Source: Geotrypetes seraphini (lineage: Eukaryota; Chordata; Amphibia; Gymnophiona; Dermophiidae). From it: DNA of 64,000 nt. The DNA lies in contig NC_047084.1 in the NCBI RefSeq assembly GCF_902459505.1, forward strand, positions 311,565,963 through 311,629,962. The letters run 5' to 3'. The notes beneath the pieces were generated by a model, which searched no databases, was not told where the DNA came from, and saw nothing but the letters and a program-made list of their open reading frames with translations. The position numbers were made by a program, and so were the translations under genes. Every line of letters begins with the position of its first letter. Within the stretch, counting starts at the first letter, position 1. Shown piece after piece: positions 34,901 to 46,800 of this stretch.

Positions 34901-37900
34901 AAAATAGCACACCAGCGTGTGACCTGAAATGGAGTCACCCTGCAGGACTGGACTAATGTCAGGAACCACAAATTAATGCTACAACAATTGTAGTTCATAG
35001 AAGAATAATTCAATTTTATTCCTTCCTTCATAAAGGTAAGTAGTTCATCAATACAGCTGAAAAATTGTCAGAACTTCAAACAGCAGCAAAACAAAAATGC
35101 CAAAAGAAACAAGAACATAAACAGCACAAAATAAAGTCCAAACTTGCTCTCAGTATTAATTTAGTCCCAGCTGCACCTGAGGATTCAGCTCTCCTCAGAA
35201 CTATCACTGTCTGCTCCCAAGCAGGTAGTTTCAATAAACAAAAATAAAGTTCATGGCACTTGTTCATCAAACCACAGTGCCCAAAGTTCCAATAAAGCCT
35301 CTGGCAGATTCAGACCACTGCCAGGAAAGGAGAGTGTCACAGGTTTTGCAAAGAAAGGCCTCAAGACAGGCTTTCAAAATTCCCTCCCTGGGTGTTAGCA
35401 AAACCTCTCCCCACAATTCACACTCCTAGCTTACAAAAAACAAAAATAGTCCCAAACAGTCAAGTGAAAAATCAAAACTCACTGTATGCAGGTTGAGGCC
35501 CAGTCCACCTGCATGGCCTCAGGAAAGCCAGGCGCACAATCTACAAGACTTTCTTCACAATCCATGGGCTGTTCCTCCTCTGGAACCGGCAGCTCCTCAG
35601 CTTGCCAGCTTCTAACAGCTCCATGGGAATTGCTCCTGCTTGGCCCCGGGGACTCCCTAGGGAAAAAGGTTTAAACCTTCTCCCTAGCTGGCCTGCCTGT
35701 CTGTTCTCTACTGCTGGTTTAAATACTCTGGGGCAACACCCTACTCTAGGTGAGTCAGCAGTGTTCCAGGGGCCTCTTGGGTTCCCCCGGTGGTGACTAG
35801 GGTATAGATCACCTAATTCTTCCTCAGGCAATTCAGGCTCCATCTGGTGGTCAAAGGAGATATTGTCAGTCTCAGGAACTACCTGTACCTTCCTGATTCC
35901 ACCCCGGGATTTCATTTTAACTTTTTCCCCTTCCCTAACTGGGACCTTGGCAGAGAGAATGCCTGGCTGATCACACTACCCAAAGTTTGCCAAGAGAGTC
36001 TGCTTTGAACACTCCTCAGTCTTCCCTCCTTCTTCAAGAGGTTTAATCCCTCCTCCTTCTGAACGCCATAGAGGAAGTTCCTCTAGATCAAAAGGGGCAG
36101 GGATTCTACTCCCGTTATTTTCTGGTCCCCAAAAAAAACAGGAGATCTCAGACAGATCCTAGATCTTCGCGATCTCAACAAATGCTTGGTCAAAGAGAAA
36201 TTCAGGATGCTCTCTTTGGCCACTCTTTACCCTCTTCTCAATCAGGGCGACTGGCTATGCTCCCTCGATCTCAAAGAGGCATATGCTCATATACCGGTCA
36301 ATCTGGCCTCCAAACAGTACCTCCGCTTCATGATCAATCATTGTCATTACCAATACAAGGTGCTGCCCTTCGGTCTTGCCTCCTTTCCAAGAGTGTTCAC
36401 CAAATGTCTGATTATGGTGGTTGCCTTTCTACGCTCTCACCACCTTCAGGTCTTTCCTTACCTGGACGACTGGTTAATCAAGGCCACTTCCTCTCAGACA
36501 GTGCTCCTGGCCACCAACCAAACCATCCTGTTTCTACAACTTCTGGGGTTCGAGATCAATCTACCCAAATCTCATCTCATCCCCACTCAGAGACTTCAAT
36601 TCATTGGAGCGGTGCTGGACACAGTCCTCATGAGAGCGTTCCTGCCGTCCAACCGTCTTCAATCTCTATGTCAGCAGGTGCTTACACAACGTTCCATCCC
36701 TGCCAAGCAAATGATGATACTTTTGGGTCACATGGCCTCGACAGTTCATGTCACACCCTTCGCACGTCTTCACCTGCGCACTCCTCAATGGACCCTAGCT
36801 ACCCAGTGGTCCCAAGCGACGGATCCTTGCTCATGACACACATTTGTGACATCATCTCTGCGTCAATCTCTACAATGGTGGTTGATATCCTCACCTCTCT
36901 CCAGAGGTCTTCTATTCCATCTACCTCCTCATCAACTTGTCATCACCACCGACGCCTCCCCTTATGCCTGGGGAGCTCATTTGAACGAGTTCCAAACTCA
37001 AGGCCTTTGGACATCCCAAGAAAAGAAGCATCATATCAATTTCCTGGAACTCAGAGCGATGTTTTATGCCCTCAAGGCCTTCCAACATCTTCTCTTTCCT
37101 CAAGTCCTACTACTGTGCACAGACAATCAAGTTGCGATGTACTACATCAACAAGCAGGGTGGAACAGGCTCTCACCTCTTGTGCCAGGAAGCCCAGAAGA
37201 TTTGGGCTTGGGCCACAGATCACCAATTATTCCTGAAAGCTATCTACATTCAGGGAGAACAGAATTCCTTAGCGGACAATCTCAGCCGAATTCACCAGCT
37301 TCACGAGTGGACTCTCGATCCTTTAACTCTACAGTCCATCTTCGTTCAATGGGGCACTCCTCAGATAGACATAGTAACATAGTAGATGACGGCAGATAAA
37401 GACCCGAATGGTCCATCCAGTCTGCCCAACCTGATTCAATTTAAATTTTTTTTTTTAATCTTCTTAGCTATTTCTGGGCGAGAATCCAAAGCTTTACCCG
37501 GTACTGTGCTTGGGTTCCAACTGCCGAAATCTCTGTTAAGACTTACTCCAGCCCATCTACACCCTCCCAGCCATTGAAGCCCTCCCCTGCCCATCCTCCT
37601 CCAAACGGCCATACACAGACACAGACCGTACAAGTCTGCCCAGTAACTGGCCTAGTTCAATCTTTAATATTATTTTCTGATTCTAAATCTTCTGTGTTCA
37701 TCCCACGCTTCTTTGAACTCAGTCACAGTTTTACTCTCCACCACCTCTCTCGGGAGCGCATTCCAGGCATCCACCACCCTCTCCGTAAAGTAGAATTTCC
37801 TAACATTGCCCCTGAATCTACCACCCCTCAACCTCAAATTATGTCCTCTGGTTTTACCATTTTCCTTTCTCTGGAAAAGATTTTGTTCTACGTTAATACC

Positions 37901-40900
37901 CTTCAAGTATTTGAACGTCTGAATCATATCTCCCCTGTCTCTCCTTTCCTCTAGGGTATACATATTCAGGGCTTCCAGTCTCTCCTCATACGTCTTCTGG
38001 CACAAGCCTCCTATCATTTTCGTCGCCCTCCTCTGGACCGCCTCAAGTCTTCTTACGTCTTTCGCCAGATACGGTCTCCAAAACTGAACACAATACTCCA
38101 AGTGGGGCCTCACCAATGACCTGTACAGGGGCATCAACACCTTCTTCCTTCTACTGACTACGCCTCTCTTTATACAGCCCAGAATCCTTCTGGCAGCAGC
38201 CACTGCCTTGTCACACTGTTTTTTCGCCTTTAGATCTTCGGACACTATCACCCCAAGGTCCCTCTCCCCTTCCGTGCATATCAGCTTCTCTCCTCCCAGC
38301 ATATACGGTTCCTTCCTATTATTAATCCCCAAATGCATTACTCTGCATTTCTTTGCATTGAATTTTAGTTGCCAGGCATTAGACCATTCCTCTAACTTTT
38401 GCAGATCCTTTTTCATATTTTCCACTCCCTCTTCGGTGTTTACTCTGTTACAAATCTTGGTATCATCTGCAAAAAGGCACACTTTTCCTTCTAACCCTTC
38501 AGCAATGTCACTTACATACATATTGAACAGGATTGGCCCCAGCACCGAACCCTGAGGGACTCCACTAGTCACCTTTCCTTCCTTCGAGCGACTTCCATTA
38601 ACCACCACCCTCTGGCGTCTGTCCGACAGCCAGTTTCTGACCCAGTTCACCACTTTGGGTCCTAACTTCAGCCCTTCAAGTTTGTTCAACAGCCTCCTAT
38701 GAGGAACTGTATCAAAGGCTTTGCTGAAATCCAAGTAAATTACATCTAGCATATGTCCTCGATCCAGCTCTCTGGTCACCCAATCAAAAAATTCAATCAG
38801 GTTCGTTTGGCACGATTTACCTTTTGTAAAGCCATGTTGCCTCGGATCCTGTAACCCATTAGATTCAAGGAAATACACTATCCTTTCTTTCAGCAACACT
38901 TCCATTATTTTTCCAACAACTGAAGTGAGGCTCACCGGCCTGTAGTTTCCTGCTTCATCCCTGTGACCACTTTTATGAATAGGGACCACATCCGCTCTCC
39001 TCCAATCCCCAGGAATCACTCCCGTCTCCAGAGATTTGTTGAACAAGTCTTTAATAGGACTCGCCAGAACCTCTCTGAGCTCCCTTAGTATCCTGGGATG
39101 GATCCCGTCTGGTCCCATCGCTTTGTCCACCTTCAGTTTTTCAATTTGCTCATAAACACCCTCCTCCGTGAACGGCGCAGAATCTACTCCATTTTCTCGT
39201 GTAACTTTGCCAGACAATCTCAGTCCTTCTCCAGGATTTTCTTCTGTGAACACAGAACAGAAGTATTTGTTTAGCACATTTGCTTTCTCCTCATCACTCT
39301 CCACATATTTGTTCCCAGCATCTTTTAGCCTAGCAATTCCATTTTTTATCTTCCTCCTTTCACTAATATATCTGAAAAAATTTTTATCTCCCTTTTTTAC
39401 ATTTTTAGCCATTTGTTCTTCCGCCTGTGCCTTCGCCAAACGTATCTCTCTCTTGGCTTCTTTCAGTTTCACCCTGTAGTCCTTTCTGCTCTCCTCTTGG
39501 GTTTTTTTATATTTCATGAACGCCAACTCTTTCGCCTTTATTTTCTCAGCCACTAGGTTGGAGAACCATATCGGCTTCCTTTTTCTCTTGTTTTTATTGA
39601 TTTTCTTCACATAAAGGTCTGTAGCCATTTTTATCGCTCCTTTCAGCTTAGACCACTGTCTTTCCACTTCTCTTATGGCCTCCCATCCTAACAGCTCTTT
39701 CTTCAGGTACTTTCCCATTGCATTAAAGTCCGTACGTTTGAAATCTAGGACTTTAAGTATCGTGCGGCCGCTCTCTACTTTAGCCGTTATATCAAACCAA
39801 ACCGTTTGATGATCGCTACTACCCAGGTGAGCACCCACTCGAACATTAGAGATACTCTCTCCATTTGTGAGGACCAGATCCAATATCGCTTTTTCCCTTG
39901 TGGGTTCCGTCACCATTTGTCTGAGCAGAGCCTCTTGAAAGGCATCCACAATCTCCCTACTTCTTTCCGATTCCGCAGACGGAACATTCCAGTCCGCATC
40001 CGACAGGTTGAAATCTCCCAACAGCAGAACCTCCTCTTTCCTTCCAAACTTTTGGATATTCACAATCAGATCCTTATCAATTTGCTACGATTGAGTCGGA
40101 GGTCTGTAGACTACACCCACGTAGATAGAAGTTCCATCTTCTCTTTTCAGAGCAATCCATATCGCTTCTTCCTCTCTCCAGGTCCCTTGCATTTCGGTTG
40201 CTTGGATATTGATCTTTACATAGAGAGCTACTCCTCCATCTTTATGACCATCTCTGTCCTTCCTAAAAAGATTATATCCCGGTATGTTTGCATCCCATCC
40301 ATGTGATTCTCTGAACCATGTCTCTGTGATAGCAACAATATCTAGATCTGCCTCTAATATCAGGGCTTGCAGATCATGAACTTTGTTGCTTAGACTGCGA
40401 GCATTTGTGGTCATCGCTTTCCAGCTATTTTTCAGCGATAATCTCCTTTTTCGTATGGATTTTTGTGTCGTTTCACTTTCCGTTGCAATACTAAGAAATG
40501 AGTTGCTGATATTGCTTATGTTGCAGCCTTTACTACTATCACATCTTTTCTTTTGCCGGGGGTGGTCTCTATAATTGTCCTTCGTACATACAGCACCCCC
40601 ACCTTCTAGTTTAAATGCCTAGAAAAATATTGTCTAAATTTCTCTGCAAGGTTTCTTTTTCCTGCTGTAGTAATATGTAACCCATCAGTGCAATATAGCT
40701 TCTTGTCCTTCCATGTATTTCCCCATCCTCCTATGTACCTGAAGCCTTCTTGATGACACCAGGTTCTGAGCCATCTATTAAAGTCCTCTTTGCAGCTCCT
40801 CACAATCACCAGCTGCCCCTCTTCTGCTCCAGACTATATTCCCCTCACCGTCTGGCAGCGGATGCATTTCTCCTAGATTGGTCCAATCTGTTCCTGTATG

Positions 40901-43772
40901 CTTTCCCTCCTCTGCCTCTCATGTTATGAACCTTATTCAAGCTCAAGAGGGAACAAGCCACCATGATTCTCATCGCTCCACGGTGGCCCAGGCAACATTG
41001 GTTCTCCCTTCTACTTCAACTCAGTTCCAGGGAGCCTAATCTTCTTCCACTGTTTCCTTCTCTGCTTACACAGCATCAGGAGACCCTTCTGCATCCCAAC
41101 CTCCAGTCTCTGCACCTGACAGCTTGGCATCTCTCGGGTTGAATTCAACTGATCCTCTTCTGTCTCAGCCCGTTCGTTCTATTCTGGATGCCTCCAGGAA
41201 ACTGGCCACTCTGCAATGTTACCATCAAAAGTGGACACGGTTTTCTTCCTGGTGTTTGCTTCATCATCATGATCCCACTTCCCTAGCAGTGGAGACCTTG
41301 TTAGATTATCTTCTTTCTTTGTCTGACTCTGGTCTCAAGTCTACTTCCATCAGAGTTCACCTCAGCGCTATTGCTGCTTTTCATGAGCCAGTTCATGGTA
41401 AACTTCTCTCAGCTCATCCTTTGGTTTCCAGATTCATGCGGGGTCAATGTGAAACCACCTCTTAAGCCTCCTCCTGTAGTCTGGGATCTCAATGTGGTTC
41501 TCTCCGCCTTAATGAAGCCTCCGTTTGAACCTTTGGCTACAGCTCCTTTCAAGTTCCTTACTTGGAAAGCGCTCTTCCTTATTGCTCTTACCTCTGCCAG
41601 GAGGGTCAGTGAGCTACATGCACTAGTTGCGGATCCACCTTTTACAGTCTTTCATCATAACAAGTGGTTCTGCGTACACATCCAAAGTTTCTCCCTAAGG
41701 TTGTCTCTGAATTCCATCTCAACCAATCCATTGTTCTGCCTGTCTTACATTTACATTTACATTTGTGATTTCTATTCCGCCTGTGCCTCTCATTCTGGAG
41801 AACAGGCTCTGCATATTTTGGACTGTAAGCAAGCATTCCCCTTTTCACAAAGATACAGGAAGGATTGGTCAACCTTCAACTAGTAAACTACCTGGACAAA
41901 TTTAACATCCTTAGTGAACACCAATCAGGATTCAGGAAAGGATACAACTCTGAAACTGTCTTAGCCTCCTTATTGAACCACCTCTATGATCTCTTTAGCA
42001 AAGGCAAAAGCGCACTGATTCTACAATTAGACCTCAGCAGTGCATTCGACCTGGTAGACCATGAAATCATGCTACTGTGCCTTGAAGTAATGGGAATTTC
42101 TAGTAAGGCAAAGAAATGGTTCCAAGAATTCCTAACAAACAGATCCTACCGAGTAATCAGCAATGGAAACTACTCCAAACCATGGAAAAACCCGTCAGGC
42201 GTGCCCCAAGGATCCCCCCTATCGCCCACCCTGTTCAATATCTATATAGCCTCCTTAGGTCACCTCCTACAAAAACTAAACTTAATACACTACATTTATG
42301 CAGACAAAATATCCATTCTAATCCCCCTAGACGACATCACAAATGAAATTGTAGACAACCTCTCAAACATAATGACCGAAATCAATAAATGGACCACCAA
42401 TTTCAAATTGAAACTAAACGCAGAGAAAACAAAAGTCTTTCTGGCCAGTCCTAATGACAAAATTACGAGAACTTCGATAAAAATAAACAATCACGAATAC
42501 CTAATATCCAAAAACATAAAAATACTCGGTATCACTCTAGACACACACCTAACTATGACTGACCACACGAACTTGATAGTGAAAAAATGTTTTTACACGC
42601 TATGGAAACTAAGGACCATAAAAAAATACTTTGACCCTACATTTTTCAGATTGCTGGTACAGGCGCTGATCCTATCCATTCTTGACTACTGCAACATCAT
42701 CTACCTGGGCATCCCACAAAAAACAATAAAAAAACTGAGATTAATACAAAACACCGCCGTTCGCCTAATTTTCGGACTGAAAAAAAATGACCACATCAGC
42801 CCCTACTATAAAAAGCTGCATTGGCTGCCAATGGAAGCGCGGATATTATTCAAATTTGCGTGCACCTGTTTCAGGCAAGTCTGGGGACCAGCACCTTCTT
42901 ACCTGCAAACTCACTTCATCCTACATAACCCCACGCGAGCAACCAGAAACAAATACTTCTTTACTTACCCAAAAATTACAGGCTGCAGATATAAATCATT
43001 CCTGGACAGAACCTTTAAGTTCCAAGCGAACAGACAGCAAGCTTGACTGAAAAATTACATAAACGAACCCAATCTGACGTACAGTGCATTCCGAAAATCG
43101 ATCAAAGCCGCCCTTTACGCCAAATTCATTGACTAAAACAGTCCCCTTCCTCTCTAGAACTTCCCCCCTGTAACCACCTTTCTTTCTCTTAAGAAGTTCC
43201 CTTCCACGTATTAGGTACTCTCTACCCATAGAACTCCAATTAATATGTTAATACTAAAGTATTCAGGTATTCCTAACCCGTAGAACGTAAGTTTCCCATT
43301 TAGTTTATTGTAAAATATTTAGACTCATTGAATGGTATTGTACTTAGACTCATTGTATTGTATTTAGACTCATTGTATTGTATTGTACTGTATTCAGACT
43401 CATTGTATTGTATAGTATGCAGAATTATTGTATTGCATTAAGACCTCTTGTAATTCGCTGAATGTCCAGCCTTCTTACCATGTTAACCGCCTAGAAGTCG
43501 CCTGACTATGGCGGTATAGAAAAATAAAGTTATTATTATTATTATTATTATTATTTAGACCGTACTAAGCCCCACAGATCATCTCCCCAACTCTTTCTGT
43601 CCTTTGATCCGAATAAATTGGGACGTCCTGTTTCTAAACGTACGTTGTCCAATTGGCTTGCAGCGTGCATTTCATTCTGTTATGCTCAGTCCGGACTGAC
43701 ACTGGAACAGTGGCGTACCTAGGGTATGTGGCACCCGGGGCCCATCATTTTTTGACACCCCCCCCCCCTCAT

Positions 43773-43809
<37 letters not shown>

Positions 43810-46800
43810 AATAACCATGAAATGGAATAAATGGTCAGAATAGAAACAGGCAGTGAAAATTTTCTTTTTTTTTTTTTCCAAAGTATTTTTATTGAGAATG
43901 GCAAAAGGTCCAGACAAGCAACCATGGTCTGTACAGAAACTTATACATTATCAAAAAGAACACAGAATGAGAGTAACAGCAACAACAAGCATGAACAAGC
44001 CTCTCCCAAGAGAAAATTGCCAATGAGAGGCATAGCAATACACAACAAAAGGCCAAAACTTGGGGCAAGCAAACAAATCCCACCCCAGAACCCACAAGAA
44101 TAATAAGCTGGACTAGACCCTCAGCCATATTTTATAATGAAAAAAATCCCCACAAGCAACAACACCCAGACCGCTCACCAGACACACCAATCCGCACAAC
44201 AAGCACCCAAGAAACACCCAGCCACCACCCAGACAAAACTACCAGACACACCTACCCCACCAAGCCCAGACCCAACCCCCCCTCCCCAGAGAGTGCAAGC
44301 GCAAAGTGGACCGTGAAAAGGGCAGCTGCAGAAGTGGAAAGCCCCAGATAAGTAGGTTAGCTAAAGAAAGCCCACAGATAGAAGAAATCAGGATAACAGA
44401 AGTTCCAACAAATGCTCCCACAGAAAATTTTCTTTTATTGAACCTCATTTATGTAACCATTATTCCAAACATAACATAACATAAATTATGTCTGAATTGT
44501 CATGACATCAGAAGTACATATGGAGTAGTTGCAGGTGATGCTTGGGACAGTTCTGATTATGTTAGTTTGGTTTTATGTGTTTTTTTAATAGAAGGGTTTT
44601 TATTTCTTTTTTTAAGGTTTTGTAGTTTGTGGTCGAGGTCAATAGGTTGTAGAGTTGGGGGTCAAGTGTTGCAGCTCGAATGGCTAGGAGGTTGTCGAAC
44701 AGTTTTTTTCTTTTGACGTTTTTGGTTGGAGGGTGTGTGAATGGTGCGTGAGTTCTCCTATGTCTGTTTGAAGTGGATTGAATTATTTAGCTGAAGAAAT
44801 TAGTTACCCCCCCCATTCCACACACATTAATTCTCTTCCATTTTTGTTCCCATTATAAAAAAACACTGATAAGTTCCCAGGAAAAAAATACATTAAAATA
44901 AGAAGTGAAAACAAAGGCCCCTACAGATGAGAACATAACATAAGAATAGCCTAACTGGGTCACACCAATGGTCCATCATGCCCAGTAGCCCATTCTCATG
45001 GTAGCCAATAGTGCTGCCCGATTCAGAGAAAAATATTTCATTCGATCCGATTCACCCTGTTGAATCGATTTTTCGATTAGATTCACTGTTAATGACACCG
45101 CTTTTTAAGTTTAAACAAAGTATAACAATAAATTTCACAACAACAATAAATTTCACAAAGTACTTAAAAAAAAAAAAAATCACATTTTTCCATTAAAGCA
45201 GTTCTGGAGACATTTGCTTGAACAGTCTTTTTTCCCAGTCCATAAGCAAGCAATATGAAAAAGATTTCCTTAATTATCTACTCAAACATTTTTGCTATTT
45301 ACTTTCATTGTACCTATACTATTATTCAGTAGAAAAAATGGACTTAACTGTGCAGGAAATGAATCTCCTCATACACCCACCATATAGTGCAAAAATGTGC
45401 AAAGGTCTGTTTTTTTTTTTCGATCACTACATAGCCTAATGCCACACAAGCAGCGCTGTTACAAACATATTCTGAAGGTCAATGCTAAGGTTGACAAAGT
45501 TTCCTTCCTTGGACCAGAAGGAGATACTGACAAACCACTGGAAGAGATTCTAAAACAACTACCCAGAAATAACACCCAAAGACCCACTCAGTGTGTGAAC
45601 CAGTTGAGTGGAGTGGACTAACTGGGGGTGGAAATGGGCCCAGAGTTTGCTCAGCAGAATTTCCCAGACTACCTCTTCCTCTCAACACACTGACATGCTA
45701 CCACCACCACCAACACTAGGAACACCTCACCGAGTATGCCAGCAATGCTTATAAACTTTATAAAACACATTATTATATTTTCTTATAAAGCATATATTTT
45801 AACTGAACTCAGCCTTGCCATTCACAAAAATAGAAAAGTTCCCATTTCAAGCTGTCTCATGTACACTTTTCAAATCTAACATATTGTAATCACAAAACAG
45901 AAAATAAAATTATTTTTTCTACCTTTTGTTCTCTGATCAATATTCAAATCTTGTTGGTCCCAGGCTCTTGTTGTCTTGCTTGCCAGGGTCTCCTTTCTCC
46001 GTGCTAACCATCCGTCTGCCATCTCTGTTCTCCCCTTCCGTTTCCCTTCCCTCTCCCGGAGATCTGGCATCTTTCCTTTTTTTTGTCTCCATCCACAGAT
46101 TCACCTTTTCTCAACTCCCCACCACCCCAGGATCCACCATCTCTCCCTTTCTGTTCCCAACTATCCTCCTATCCAGTATCTCTATCCCCCCTCCACACCA
46201 TCCCCTGTTTCCAAGTTCTCTCCCTTTCTGTTCCTTCCCTCCCTAAATCCCATTATGCACCATCTCTCTCCCACTCCTCTGTTTTTAGACCCATTATTTC
46301 TAACCCCCAAAGTCTGGCATATGCATGTATCTTTGAACCCCCCCTTCCCTCTCTCCCTCTGTGTACTTTTACACCAGGACCCCCCCTCCCCCGAAGGTCT
46401 GTCCCCCCTCCGAAGGGCTACACCCCACCCCTGAAGACCTGCACCCCCCGAAGGACTTTACCTCCCACCCGAAGGTCTGTCCCCCTCTGAAGGCCTAAAC
46501 CCCACCCCTGAAGGACTGCACCCCCCCCCGAAGGCCTGCACTCCCTTGAAGGTCTGCACCCCCCCGAAGGCCTGTCCCCCCCTTGAAGGCCTGTCCCACC
46601 CCCTTGTAGGCCTGTCCCCCCTTTAAGGCCTGCCTGCCTGCCTTTCCCCCCCTTGAAGGCCTGTCTCCCCCTTGAAGGCCTGCACCCCCCCTTGAAGGCC
46701 TGCACCCCCCCTTGAAGGCCTGTCCCCCCCTTGAAGGCCTGCCTGCCTTTCCCCCCTTGAAGGCCTGCACCCCCCTTGAAGGCCTGCACCCCCCCTTGAA

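Noticed and set aside
36182-37399. 405-codon Ser-rich plus-strand frame
   Set aside because: It is a shadow of the DIRS reverse transcriptase/RNase H region in another frame.
41865-43046. Host gene encoding a 393-residue protein
   Set aside because: The sequence is an L2-type reverse transcriptase with an altered YADD motif and a (ATT)n tail.
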